A DNA stretch of 64,000 nt from Paenibacillus sp. UNC451MF (GCF_000686845.1 NZ_KK366024.1:213261-277260); one strand, 5' to 3'; shown: positions 1 through 8,572, counted from the stretch's first letter. Translations and numbers: made by a program. Notes: generated by a model from the sequence alone, not told the origin.

Positions 1-2
1 TA

Positions 3-276
3 TTACAAATAAAATGTACTTTTGTTGGGAGATTAATAATAGTGTTTATATTCGGAATTCTCTCAAGTGATAATCTTATTAAGATGATTGTAGCAGGTCT
101 TCCTACATTAATGATAGCTATGATAGTCCCGTTTATAACTATTAAATTCTCATTAAGGCAGTTTTGGATTTCATACTATTAGAAATTATGAAGACTTCTA
201 TCGCCAAGAACTTGAGAAATCACTTCCAGATATGACAACTGATGAGCTTCATTCAATGTTTGATTCAATGGATTGA
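3..276 (+). pseudogene. 3' end of a membrane protein gene, apparently frameshifted
   Basis: From the window edge one frame reads a hydrophobic stretch (about residues 10-50: FVGRLIIVFIFGIL, then TLMIAMIVPFITIKF) and stops at 180-182. A second frame, offset by +1, takes over near 150-175 and reads a charged, protein-like tail (YEDFYRQELEKSLPDMTTDE) to a stop at 274-276. The simplest reading is one gene of a membrane segment plus a cytoplasmic tail, joined by a one-base frameshift near the TTTTGG run. A sequencing error, or simply a short gene ending at 182, cannot be excluded. Family not recognised; the 5' end lies outside the window. Confidence 0.4.
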
Positions 277-359
277 GATTCTGATAGCAAGCTCATGGTC
301 TTTAAAGAGAATAAGAAAAGAGACTAGATGAAATCGAAGTTTTATTAGGAGAGTATTCC

Positions 360-749
360 ATGACAACATATAGAGAAATGGAACTTATTCAACGAGGAAT
401 TGAAGAAGGTGATTCTTCTTTGGTTGATGATGCTATTGTGGATAATTTTATTGGTTGGCTTCCTAGTTATAATTGCATTACTGCCGCAGAAGGATACTTT
501 TCTTTTCTTTCGTCAATTGCTAAATACAAACCCAACCTAATTGAGCCATTGTTAAAGAAAGCAATAGAGCCAGTTTACTTTTTAGGTTACGATAATGCAG
601 AGGGAGTTCTTAGTTGGGCGATTCAACTTGCCAATAATCCAAATGCTCACTATAAATCGTCTAACTTGGGGAAATTTTGGCTGCTGCAAGAATTACCTAT
701 ATACAAAGATTTCATTGAGAAATGCCTCAGTGAATATATGGATGAATGA
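360..749 (+). CDS. Hypothetical protein, 129 aa
   Basis: ATG at 360 follows an AGGAGAG ribosome site at about 347-353, and no other start codon lies between it and the upstream in-frame stop at 312-314. The product is soluble and acidic with predicted helices, and it has no signal peptide or membrane segment. I do not recognise the family. A small acidic protein just after a broken membrane-protein gene could be an immunity-type protein, but nothing in the sequence proves that. Confidence 0.6.
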   Translation: MTTYREMELIQRGIEEGDSSLVDDAIVDNFIGWLPSYNCITAAEGYFSFLSSIAKYKPNLIEPLLKKAIEPVYFLGYDNAEGVLSWAIQLANNPNAHYKSSNLGKFWLLQELPIYKDFIEKCLSEYMDE

Positions 750-820
750 AATTGAGATTTCATAGAGAAAAGAACAATATGAATGCTATACATATAGCCT
801 TATTTTAAAAAAGGTAATGA

Positions 821-843
821 AAAGAAACAGCCTAAGCTGCTCT
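821..843 (-). terminator. Rho-independent terminator of the SMR pair
   Basis: On the minus strand AGCAGC-TTAG-GCTGTT forms a short hairpin followed by TCTTTT. It sits just downstream of the second SMR gene. Confidence 0.5.
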
Positions 844-865
844 TTTCCTAAAATTACGACTCCAA

Positions 866-1183
866 TTAAGCCCCTGTAAGCTTTAATCCGATCACTCCGA
901 CAATGACTAATCCGATAAAAAAGAGACGTTTAGGCGCTCTTGATTCTTGATAAAGCCATATACCGACTAGTGCTGCTCCGGCTGCCCCGATTCCTGTCCA
1001 GATGCTGTATGCAGTTCCAATAGGGATATGTACTAATGCCTTGGACAAGAAATATAAGCTTAACCCCATAGAAGGGATACAGGCTAAAGTCCAGTACAAT
1101 CTGCGGAAGCCTTCTGATTTTTTTATCAATATGACGCCGATAATTTCCATGACGCCAGCTAAGAGCAAGTATATCCAAGACAT
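866..1183 (-). CDS. SMR-family efflux subunit (YkkD/YvdR-like)
   Basis: A 105-aa protein with four hydrophobic helices, the standard size for small multidrug resistance (SMR) transporters. The essential membrane Glu is present (E13, GVMEIIG), as is the TM3 signature YSIWTGIGAAG. SMR proteins exchange protons for cationic drugs or guanidinium derivatives. Its ribosome site (AAAGGAA) lies inside the last codons of the upstream SMR gene and the gap is only 4 nt, so the two are translationally coupled. They probably form a heterodimer like B. subtilis YkkC/YkkD or YvdR/YvdS. Substrate cannot be read from the sequence. Confidence 0.88.
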   Translation of the reverse strand: MSWIYLLLAGVMEIIGVILIKKSEGFRRLYWTLACIPSMGLSLYFLSKALVHIPIGTAYSIWTGIGAAGAALVGIWLYQESRAPKRLFFIGLVIVGVIGLKLTGA

Positions 1184-1187
1184 TCAA

Positions 1188-1541
1188 TCAATTCCTTTCA
1201 TGTTCGCTCTTAGGTTTATCCGTCTCCGATACACTCATCTTGAGTCCCAAAAGCCCCGCTAGAAGCACAATGATAAAAAATATTCTCAACCCGTCTCGCG
1301 GCTCACCCAAAAACAGCATTCCCACGATAACCGTACCAGCCGCTCCAATTCCGGTGAAAACCGCATACGCTGTCCCAATAGGAAGCTGGGAAACTGATTT
1401 GGTGAACAAATAGAAGCTAACTACAATACATAGTATGGTTAACACTGATGGAATCAGTTCTGTAAAACTATGTGTATATTTTAGTCCCGTTGCCCAACCT
1501 ACATCCATTAATCCCCCTAATACTACATAAATCCATGCCAT
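1188..1541 (-). CDS. SMR-family efflux subunit with Asp at the key acidic site (YkkC/YvdS-like)
   Basis: A 117-aa four-helix SMR protein with the TM3 signature YAVFTGIGAAGT; Phe in place of the usual Trp is also seen in YkkC-type partners of paired systems. At the position of the normally invariant Glu (residue 13) it has Asp (GGLMDVGW). The hydrophilic tail (KPKSEHERN) is longer than in self-sufficient SMR proteins. AAAGGAG about 11 nt upstream of the ATG serves as ribosome site. It is the first gene of the two-gene minus-strand operon. I looked upstream for a guanidine-I riboswitch and did not find its conserved core. Confidence 0.87.
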   Translation of the reverse strand: MAWIYVVLGGLMDVGWATGLKYTHSFTELIPSVLTILCIVVSFYLFTKSVSQLPIGTAYAVFTGIGAAGTVIVGMLFLGEPRDGLRIFFIIVLLAGLLGLKMSVSETDKPKSEHERN

Positions 1542-1736
1542 TATTTTGTTATGCTCCTTTCTGCCTGATCATCTCGAGTTAATCTGTATGTACTACAATA
1601 CTGTCTGAACGGTTCTATTTCAAATTTTTTTTGCGGACACTCGACAAATTAAGAAAAAGTACTCTATTAATGGGCATATTTACCTGATATATTAGTACAT
1701 AAAGCGACAAGCAATCTAATGAATGAGGTATTTCCA

Positions 1737-2843
1737 ATGAAACTACAGCCATTCAAGAAAGCCATCGTTTCTATTCTTATTATTGGAATCACAAGCTTTC
1801 CATCTATGAACGTCGAAGCCGCAATAAGTCCAAACGCTATCGTAGTGGCTTCTTCTCTCAACGTTCGCAGTAAGCCGGAGGTTCAATCATCCATTGTCGG
1901 ATCTTTGAAGCAGAATACGGTTGTGGTCACTTCGGAGCAGAAATACGGATGGATCAAAATCAAAGCCGGAAGCACGACGGGTTGGGTAGCAGGTCAATAT
2001 TTGCAAATGCTCACTGCGGAAAAGTCGGACAAGCCAGTACTAACAAGCTCGAATAATAAAGAAACGACGGTTACTCGAAGTTCTACGGTTTTAGCAGATT
2101 CGCTGCATATGCGCAAAGGCCCGGGAACTCAACATGACATCGTAAGCATCCTGTCCTCAGGTGCATCGCTTGCAGTACTGGATAGTAAGGAAGACTGGGT
2201 CCAGGTTCGAACGACTAAAGGAGAAACAGGCTGGGTGCTTGGGAAATATGTAGGGGCACAAAACAACGACTCTGTGAGCACATCCTCAACATCTAAAGGA
2301 TTAAAAGGAAAAGTAATTGTCGTAGACCCTGGGCATGGCGGTAGTGATACCGGAACTCAAGGGAAGAAGTACGGCTCTAATGAAAAAACTCTGAATTTAT
2401 CGACGTCCCAATATTTAGTGAATCAACTTCGGCAGGCAGGCGCACAAGTAACACTAACGAGATCTAGTGATAAAGAGAATCCGAATCTGTCAGCGAGGGT
2501 TGCGATAAGTGAACAGAAGCGGGCAGACGCCTTTGTCAGCATCCACTACAATTCGTCACCGAAAGCGAATAGCGGGACATTAACTTTTTTTTATTCGAAT
2601 TCCAAGGACATGCCGTTAGCCAGAAAAATCGAATCCCAGCTGAATCGCTCGTTGGGACTGAAGAGCAATGGAATTTCGTATGGCAATTATCATGTGCTTA
2701 GAGAAAATGCGAGACCTTCCGTTCTCGTTGAGCTCGGTTTTTTATCCAATGCCAAGGATGAAGCGCTAGTAAGAAGCGATAGCTATCAAATTAAAGCAGC
2801 AGAAGCGATAGTGAATGGGTTAAGGGATTATTTTAGTGGATAG
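1737..2843 (+). CDS. Secreted N-acetylmuramoyl-L-alanine amidase with two SH3b domains
   Basis: I chose ATG 1737 because GAGGT lies 7 nt upstream and the protein then begins with a clean signal peptide (MKLQPFKKAIVSILIIG, cleavage near VEA-A); an in-frame ATG at 1719 has no site. Two SH3b wall-binding domains follow (about residues 35-90 and 112-168), then an Amidase_3 domain (about 190-368). Zn ligands are visible as the His of DPGHGG, the Glu of SNEKTLNL and the His of SIHYN; the catalytic Glu is in VELGFLSN. The enzyme cleaves the bond between MurNAc and the stem peptide in peptidoglycan outside the cell. A terminator follows directly, so it is monocistronic. Confidence 0.92.
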   Translation: MKLQPFKKAIVSILIIGITSFPSMNVEAAISPNAIVVASSLNVRSKPEVQSSIVGSLKQNTVVVTSEQKYGWIKIKAGSTTGWVAGQYLQMLTAEKSDKPVLTSSNNKETTVTRSSTVLADSLHMRKGPGTQHDIVSILSSGASLAVLDSKEDWVQVRTTKGETGWVLGKYVGAQNNDSVSTSSTSKGLKGKVIVVDPGHGGSDTGTQGKKYGSNEKTLNLSTSQYLVNQLRQAGAQVTLTRSSDKENPNLSARVAISEQKRADAFVSIHYNSSPKANSGTLTFFYSNSKDMPLARKIESQLNRSLGLKSNGISYGNYHVLRENARPSVLVELGFLSNAKDEALVRSDSYQIKAAEAIVNGLRDYFSG

Positions 2844-2864
2844 GAAATAATGCAATTAATAAGA

Positions 2865-2891
2865 GGTTGCTGCTTAGGCGGCAGCCTTTTT
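2865..2891 (+). terminator. Terminator of the amidase gene
   Basis: GGTTGCTGC-TTAG-GCGGCAGCC forms a 9-bp stem followed by TTTTT. Confidence 0.85.
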
Positions 2892-2960
2892 ACGAGCATA
2901 CTTTTCTAAATTACTCATTGCTATTCCCGAAAACAAACTACCTAAACAAGCTTACCTATG

Positions 2961-3003
2961 AAGATCTGCCCCTAAACTGAGGAGGGGTGCAGATCTTTTT
3001 AGT
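2961..3003 (+). terminator. Second hairpin plus T-run, with no gene between it and the first
   Basis: AAGATCTGC pairs with GCAGATCTT, with extra CCCCT/AGGGG pairing inside, followed by TTTTTAG. It lies about 130 nt before the next gene, so it may be a back-up terminator or part of a leader for the 3130 gene. Confidence 0.7.
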
Positions 3004-3129
3004 TTTTATAACAATGAATTCACCTAAATATATCAGAATCTCATTTGATGAAAGAGACTAGCAAGTTCGTCCAATCTCTGAAACTAGCGACCGCATAGAA
3101 TGAGGTATCAATATAAAGGAGGTAACAAA

Positions 3130-3468
3130 ATGAAGAAACAAGTGAAAGCAACGATTAGTAAGAAAGCAGTTGGTAGAAAAATCGTTCTTAATCCTAATAA
3201 TGCCCGTGCTACTCAAAACCTTGGCAATGGTTTCCGCCGTACGGTATTTGGCGCTCGACTCATTCCTGCAAACAGCTTTCTGACAATTCGTTTCACTGCA
3301 GGTACTGGAAGAGTAGTCATTAATGCCGGCTGGACCATTACTGGCTTCGCTTCTGCTTGGCCAACAGACAGCTTTCCTTCCACAGATACGGTTTGGATTT
3401 TGATCATTGAGAACCCTACGAACGTTAATAGATTCGTTACTCCGTACCTGATCACCAAAACTCGCTAA
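3130..3468 (+). CDS. Unknown 112-aa beta-rich protein
   Basis: The start is ATG 3130 with a near-perfect AAAGGAGGT site; an in-frame upstream ATG at 3100 lacks one. The basic N-terminus (MKKQVKATISKKAVGRK) is followed by short alternating hydrophobic/polar stretches that suggest beta strands (FLTIRFTAG, RVVINAGWTITGF, TVWILIIENP). There is no signal peptide, cysteine or membrane segment. I do not recognise the family. It converges on the trypsin-like protease gene, with one hairpin between them; a substrate or inhibitor role for that protease would be guesswork. Confidence 0.75.
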   Translation: MKKQVKATISKKAVGRKIVLNPNNARATQNLGNGFRRTVFGARLIPANSFLTIRFTAGTGRVVINAGWTITGFASAWPTDSFPSTDTVWILIIENPTNVNRFVTPYLITKTR

Positions 3469-3503
3469 GTTTCACTCAAACACGATATAAAAACGTAAAT
3501 GTA

Positions 3504-3534
3504 ACCCGGTACTTGAAAAGTACCGGGTTTTTTA
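3504..3534 (+). terminator. Terminator between convergent genes
   Basis: A perfect 12-bp stem AACCCGGTACTT/AAGTACCGGGTT with a GAA loop, followed by TTTTTT. Confidence 0.9.
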
Positions 3535-3544
3535 CTTAGTAAAA

Positions 3545-4612
3545 CTATCGTTTGGTTATGGTACTGCTGCTCCTTACCTGAATGACTCTGATAGAAGCAA
3601 GCTCTCTTGCCGTCAATCGACGGGCAAAAGCTGGATTCCCGTTGGTATTTACGTTTCTTACTATTCCTGCTCCGCTTGGACGAGCTACGCGTGTCCTGAA
3701 TCTTCTCATAAACCAATCCACTGGAAAGGCTATGGAGGTTAACCCATCTGCAGTACCTGCATAATTCACGGCGGAAGCAAAATTATTGTCTCGTCTAAGC
3801 CATACTGAGCCTGAATCCCCAGGTAAAGATACTGGACTGGTGCCGATGATAACGGATTGATTGCGGAACGTGATCACTCCCAGATTACCACCATAATCGA
3901 CTTGAACGTCAGTATTAACCGAATCTACTCTTCCGAATCGCAATCCTGTGGTGCGACCCACCTTCTTGAATCGATCCCCAACTCTATAGGATGTTACATG
4001 ACCTGGAACAACGCCGACGGTAGCATAACGAGGATTTAATATACTGTTACGGACAGGTAACGATAAAGCGGCATCAATAAAATTAGTAGCATTGCGCCTT
4101 AATAAAGCGTAACGTGATAGAAATCCGACCCGGTCCACACGAGGACGTCCATTATCAGCTCCTCCCGGTTGCAATGTTTCAGCACGCACATTAGTATTCA
4201 GCGGGTTGGTTAGAACGTGAGTATTACTGAAGATGTAGCGTTGATTTGCACCTGGGAAATTGGTGGCGATCAAGCCTACTGTGCCTGATCCTGCTGACGT
4301 ACCGATACTATAGCCAGCAGGCACCGGACGAATACGCCCCCGATAGTTAGCGTGGGAACGAATTTTCCCTGTCTTTACCACACGTATCGGAACGTTTACC
4401 GACTTGCCTTTAACACTTATGGAAACGGTTGAAGCGATCCCAAGAGCCACTGCAGATAACGCATCGGCATAAATAATGACGGCGGCTCCCTTTTTTGGAC
4501 GCTGGGGATCGTGATAGCCTACACCAATACCTTGAACTTTGGAGTGCTTCAAGATGGACGGTGCCATTCGCTCCTTCATGGCGTAAGCTTCAGCAAATGT
4601 AGCCAAATTCAT
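3545..4612 (-). CDS. Trypsin-like serine protease, probably cytoplasmic
   Basis: ATG 4612 is 9 nt from AGGAG; a GTG at 4615 is less likely. The 355-aa product carries a chymotrypsin-fold triad in order: His132 (FSNTHVL), Asp180 (NFIDAALS) and Ser267 (SLPGDSGSVW). The first 100 residues (with GVGY.DPQRPKKGAAVIIY) form an extra N-terminal domain, as seen in bacterial proteins related to Nal1-type peptidases. There is no signal peptide or membrane anchor, which is unusual for this fold and points to a cytosolic role or non-classical export. The substrate is unknown. The gene is transcribed away from the sensor kinase. Confidence 0.82.
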   Translation of the reverse strand: MNLATFAEAYAMKERMAPSILKHSKVQGIGVGYHDPQRPKKGAAVIIYADALSAVALGIASTVSISVKGKSVNVPIRVVKTGKIRSHANYRGRIRPVPAGYSIGTSAGSGTVGLIATNFPGANQRYIFSNTHVLTNPLNTNVRAETLQPGGADNGRPRVDRVGFLSRYALLRRNATNFIDAALSLPVRNSILNPRYATVGVVPGHVTSYRVGDRFKKVGRTTGLRFGRVDSVNTDVQVDYGGNLGVITFRNQSVIIGTSPVSLPGDSGSVWLRRDNNFASAVNYAGTADGLTSIAFPVDWFMRRFRTRVARPSGAGIVRNVNTNGNPAFARRLTARELASIRVIQVRSSSTITKR

Positions 4613-4628
4613 CACCTATTTCTCCTAG

Positions 4629-4644
4629 AATACGATAGTGTATT
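4629..4644. promoter_or_regulatory. Inverted repeat AATAC-N6-GTATT before the protease gene
   Basis: A perfect 5-bp dyad lies 17-32 nt upstream of the protease start, in the promoter position. It could be an operator; no regulator is known. Confidence 0.25.
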
Positions 4645-4788
4645 ATCGCTTTGGAGAAAGTGCTTGTGTCATTTACCTCTATGTAGGTTAGTTCAAGGTC
4701 AGATTTATAATCATAATGGATGTCCGGTCAGTCAAAAGCAGGGGGATTCGGCTGTTCAGCCTCAAAAAAGATTTAATTCGACAAAATC

Positions 4789-4817
4789 TTACATTTGTAT
4801 TGTTTTCTTGCTATAAT
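4789..4817 (+). promoter_or_regulatory. Promoter of the sensor kinase gene
   Basis: TTACAT, 17-nt spacer, TATAAT; sigma-A type. Confidence 0.65.
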
Positions 4818-4851
4818 AAAGGTTGAGTTTGAGCGGGGTGGTCCAACGAAA

Positions 4852-6597
4852 ATGAGATTTTATAAAAATATTCCTTTAAAAACATCCTTAGTGTTCATTA
4901 TCATCTTGATATTACTTAACACTTCCTATTATCAGCACTATAAAACGTTGCTAGAAGATAATCAAAAAGAAAAAATGGCAATCTTATATAACAGTATTAA
5001 AACCAATATGGAACAAACCGCTGCAGGTGAGCAGTTTGTGGAGGACATGATCGGTGAAAATCTTCGGATGGCTGCTATAGCTATCAAGAAGAGCATTAAC
5101 CCGGATATTAATAATATCGATAATCAGGACTTAGTCGAGTTGAAAAAGAGTATTGGTGTCGATGAGATTACTCTTTTTACTCAAACCGAAGATGATATCG
5201 TCGGGACAAAATCATCAGATCCCAAAGATCTCAATGTAAGCTCTAAAGGTTGGGATCATTATTTTACAGCGTTCAAGCAACTGTTTGCTCGACAGCCTGT
5301 TGATGTGGGTATAGGACAATCGCTTGCTAACTATTGGAGCGGCCCGAGAGATACCGCTACGACAAGTCAAACCGATATTAATAAGTGGGGATATTACTAC
5401 GACGGTACTACGAACTATATTATTAATCCGTTTGTCCATGATACTAACTTTCGTAAATATCAGCAGGCCATAGGGATCGAAGATACGATTCGTCGATTAA
5501 TGAAGGATAATCCTCACACAGCATTGGAAGTATCGGTTTTGAATACGGATAAGCTCCTTGAACATACGCTGCCTGAAAATTTTCCAACACCAAGTAACTG
5601 GTTCTCCGCGAGGGAAATATATTTTGGGTCTTATGATTATCGGGATCCTCATGAGAAGCAGTACGCACAATTGGCTTTGACTAAGGATACAACCATTTAT
5701 TATGTTACCGAATCTAACGGGAAATCCGTGATGAAAAGCTTCACCCCAATACATAATTCTTATTTAAAGTACAATGCTTTCAGCTCGCCACCTTTGATAG
5801 CTATTACTTCCGACTATACGGAAATTAATAACATTCTTCATCGACACCTAATGCAAATAATATGGTTTATGAGTGTTTGTACTTTACTGGTATTGGCCAT
5901 TATGGGTACTATCCTATGGATTTTCAAAAGAAATAAGGAGCGTGCCCTTCAAGATGTTCAAGAAGCATATGTAGGGAACATTGAAACTTTATTTCAATCG
6001 GTGCGGGAGCAGCGGCATGATTTTATCAATCATATACAAACCATTCATGGATTTCTGGCACTCAAGAACTATGATGAATTGAAAAAGTACACGAATACCT
6101 TGGTCGGTGAAATTAGGGTAGTTAACGAGCTGGTCAATCTTAAGGATCCTGCGCTTATCGCGCTAATCCAGGCCAAGTACGCTCAAGCTGAATCCTTGCA
6201 CATCCAGTTTGAATACGATTTTGAACATATGGAGCTGTTAAAGACGAGTCCGATCAAGTCAACCGATGTTGTGAAGATGCTAAGCAATTTAATTGATAAT
6301 GCTTTTGACGCTACATTGGATTTGGAAGCTGGGAACCGTACTGTTACCGTGAGAGGGACAATCGTTAACAACCAGCTTCATTTTTTAGTACGCAATACAG
6401 GTCATGTCATTCCGCTTGAAATTCGCGGTCAAATCTTTGAATCGGGCTACTCCTCGAAAGTAACCGGTAAAAATTCCGGCTTAGGTCTTCATATCGTGAA
6501 ACAGCTGTTGATCCGATATAAAGGTTCGATTCAATTAAAAAGCGAGGAGAGTTTTACTGAGTTCCTCATTTCGATACCTTTGAGCTCGACCCTATAA
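4852..6597 (+). CDS. Orphan sensor histidine kinase, Spo0B/CitA-type core
   Basis: The start is ATG 4852 after GGGGTGG; the longer frame from 4795 would overlap the promoter -10 box. TM1 is at about residues 11-26, a large extracellular sensor region runs from about 30 to 330, and TM2 spans about 340-362. The phosphoacceptor motif is RHDFINHIQ, the form used by the Spo0B-like dimerisation domain of CitA/DcuS/AgrC-type kinases. The HATPase_c domain follows with an N box (LSNLIDNAFDA), F/G1 region (IFESGYSSK) and G2 box (GLGLHI). It phosphorylates a response regulator on sensing an external ligand, but no response regulator is adjacent: the next gene, 18 nt on, is an oxidoreductase. Confidence 0.88.
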   Translation: MRFYKNIPLKTSLVFIIILILLNTSYYQHYKTLLEDNQKEKMAILYNSIKTNMEQTAAGEQFVEDMIGENLRMAAIAIKKSINPDINNIDNQDLVELKKSIGVDEITLFTQTEDDIVGTKSSDPKDLNVSSKGWDHYFTAFKQLFARQPVDVGIGQSLANYWSGPRDTATTSQTDINKWGYYYDGTTNYIINPFVHDTNFRKYQQAIGIEDTIRRLMKDNPHTALEVSVLNTDKLLEHTLPENFPTPSNWFSAREIYFGSYDYRDPHEKQYAQLALTKDTTIYYVTESNGKSVMKSFTPIHNSYLKYNAFSSPPLIAITSDYTEINNILHRHLMQIIWFMSVCTLLVLAIMGTILWIFKRNKERALQDVQEAYVGNIETLFQSVREQRHDFINHIQTIHGFLALKNYDELKKYTNTLVGEIRVVNELVNLKDPALIALIQAKYAQAESLHIQFEYDFEHMELLKTSPIKSTDVVKMLSNLIDNAFDATLDLEAGNRTVTVRGTIVNNQLHFLVRNTGHVIPLEIRGQIFESGYSSKVTGKNSGLGLHIVKQLLIRYKGSIQLKSEESFTEFLISIPLSSTL

Positions 6598-6615
6598 ACA
6601 GGAGGTTACTGAACC

Positions 6616-7566
6616 ATGCAAACAATCAAATGGGGTGTGCTAGGTTATGCCCGTATTGCCAAAAACTCCGTTATACCAGCTATTATAAAATCGGACAATA
6701 GTACACTATATGCCGTAGCTACCGGGAGCCAAGAAAAACAACAGGAATGCAGGGAGCTTTTCCAATGTCCTCATTTGTACTCGCAATATGATGAGTTGTT
6801 GGATGATCCTGAAATCCAAGCGGTGTACGTTCCGCTACCAAATTCACTGCATAAGGAATGGGCAATAAAAGCTATGGAGAAAGGCAAGCACGTATTGTGT
6901 GAGAAGCCTATCGCTCTAAATGCATCTGAGTGTGAAGAGATGATCCGTATTGCAGAAAAGAACGGCGTTTTACTTATGGAAGCTTTCATGTATAGATACA
7001 CGGATAGAACGAAGAAAGTCAAAGCTATTGTGGAGAGCGGAGAAATCGGAGAGGTTCGCTATATTCAATCCACCTTCCGTTTCCTACTGGACCGGCCTAA
7101 TACTATCAAAGTTCAGCCAGAGCTCGGCGGCGGTTCCTTATATGATGTCGGTTCCTACCCGGTAAATTTTGTAGGGATGATTATGAACCAGGTTCCTGAA
7201 TCGTGCGTTTCAGAGTGTGTTAAGGAAAATGGAGTCGATGTGATGTTCTCAGCACTATTAAAGTATTCTAACGGAGCTATTGCCAGCATTAGCTGTGGAT
7301 TTAATGCATTCAATCAAATGAACTCTGAGATTGTCGGTACAAAAGGACGAATTGAAGTACCGGATACGTTCCTTGGAACAGAGGGCTCTATTCGAGTTAT
7401 AACAACGGAGGGTATCCGTCAAGTACAGACTCAAGAATCGGACCGTTACACATTAGAGGTATCTGATTTTGCCGATGCAATTCTGAATAATCGTCAACCG
7501 TTGATTGGGCTGGAGGAAACGCACCGGAATATGCAGGTGATTGATTTATTGATTAAAAGTATGTAG
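6616..7566 (+). CDS. Gfo/Idh/MocA-family NAD(P)-dependent oxidoreductase
   Basis: The 316-aa protein has an N-terminal Rossmann fold (WGVLGYARIAKNSVIPAI) and the family hallmark EKP (LCEKPIALNASECEEMI, about residues 96-110). The C-terminal half (about 125-300) is the alpha/beta substrate domain, with GGGSLYDVGSYPVN matching the conserved catalytic helix region. Members oxidise or reduce sugars, inositols and related polyols; the substrate is not readable here. AGGAGGT precedes the ATG. It lies 18 nt after the kinase gene, so co-transcription is likely, and a strong terminator follows. Confidence 0.9.
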   Translation: MQTIKWGVLGYARIAKNSVIPAIIKSDNSTLYAVATGSQEKQQECRELFQCPHLYSQYDELLDDPEIQAVYVPLPNSLHKEWAIKAMEKGKHVLCEKPIALNASECEEMIRIAEKNGVLLMEAFMYRYTDRTKKVKAIVESGEIGEVRYIQSTFRFLLDRPNTIKVQPELGGGSLYDVGSYPVNFVGMIMNQVPESCVSECVKENGVDVMFSALLKYSNGAIASISCGFNAFNQMNSEIVGTKGRIEVPDTFLGTEGSIRVITTEGIRQVQTQESDRYTLEVSDFADAILNNRQPLIGLEETHRNMQVIDLLIKSM

Positions 7567-7607
7567 AGGATTTGGAGTGAAAACTCCGGTAGACTCGGGT
7601 TTCTCAC

Positions 7608-7639
7608 AGAACTGTGCTCATTAGCACAGTTCTTTTTTT
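7608..7639 (+). terminator. Terminator after the oxidoreductase
   Basis: AGAACTGTGCT/AGCACAGTTCT, 11-bp stem, then TTTTTT. Confidence 0.93.
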
Positions 7640-7790
7640 GTTAGATAGTTAGGGAGCGGGTCATATAATCTGATCGTATAGGAGCAGAGGAGTAGTCTTT
7701 TCTCGTTGATAAAATATGGTATATTATGGTATGGTTTGACTGGTTCAGATATAGCTAGATTAAGACTTTATTCTAAAAGGAGGTTACAGC

Positions 7791-8321
7791 ATGGATTATG
7801 AAAAAATATATTTGATAACCGATATAGATGGGTTTACTCCACAAATTGCTAGAATAGTATCGATGATGAATTATGCTAGGCTCACCACCTTGAACACCGT
7901 CAAAGGCCTAAGTATGGAACAATTAGATTATGTACATGATTCAAATAGCAACACGATTGGAGCGCTGTTGTTGCATCTAGCGGCTGTCGAACTAGGATAT
8001 CAGCTAGACACATTCCATAAAAGGAAGCCTAATGCAGAGGAAACGAAAAAATGGAAACCTGCCTACGAGCTTGGGGATTTAGGACGTAAAGAAATTCATG
8101 GGCATCCGTTAGACTATTATATTGACGAATTGAACCAAATGAGGCAAACGACACTGGAAGAGTTTAAACAGCGTGATGATGATTGGTTGTACGAAGAAAG
8201 CCCATTTTGGGGAGGCAAACCCGCCAATCATTATTTTATGTGGTTCCATGTGTTTGAGGATGAAATCAATCATCGAGGACAAATGAGATGGTTGCGCAAG
8301 AGACTGCCGGCTATCGGTTGA
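7791..8321 (+). CDS. DinB-like (DUF664) protein
   Basis: A 176-aa four-helix protein of the DinB/YfiT superfamily. The putative metal-site histidines are visible in LLLHLAAVE and in the pair WFHVFEDEINHRGQM near the C-terminus. Most members are of unknown function; some are thiol (bacillithiol)-dependent transferases. The start is supported by AGGAGGT 8 nt upstream. It overlaps or closely precedes a small reading frame. Confidence 0.85.
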   Translation: MDYEKIYLITDIDGFTPQIARIVSMMNYARLTTLNTVKGLSMEQLDYVHDSNSNTIGALLLHLAAVELGYQLDTFHKRKPNAEETKKWKPAYELGDLGRKEIHGHPLDYYIDELNQMRQTTLEEFKQRDDDWLYEESPFWGGKPANHYFMWFHVFEDEINHRGQMRWLRKRLPAIG

Positions 8322-8359
8322 TACCTTTTCCGACGATCCAGCAATATGGTTACCGACAC

Positions 8360-8572
8360 ATGTTAATTGAAAATGAGGTTTTAACTATTTTGGGGGACAA
8401 GGCTAAAGAATGGATAAAAACACTAAAGAAGCAAGGCTTCAAAACGGAACCAGCATTTGGACGATTATTAGGGCTGGAGGGTAATTACTACGAACAACTA
8501 CTTGACTTTGAAACTTGGGATAAAGATCAATTAGAACGTCATTTGAGCACTATTTCATTAGAGGGATTGTGA
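8360..8572 (+). CDS. Small hypothetical protein, 70 aa
   Basis: The frame is open from 8288, but that start would overlap the DinB-like gene; ATG 8360 (MLIENEVLTILGDKAKEWI) is the more natural start although its ribosome site is weak. The protein is helical and charged, with a WDKDQLERHL tail, and has no signal or membrane segment. Family not recognised. It is probably in the same transcript as the DinB-like gene, and a terminator follows. Confidence 0.5.
   Translation: MLIENEVLTILGDKAKEWIKTLKKQGFKTEPAFGRLLGLEGNYYEQLLDFETWDKDQLERHLSTISLEGL

Noticed and set aside
1542-1718. Guanidine-I (ykkC) riboswitch upstream of the SMR pair
   Set aside because: The family often has one, but the conserved core was not visible in this 180-nt region.
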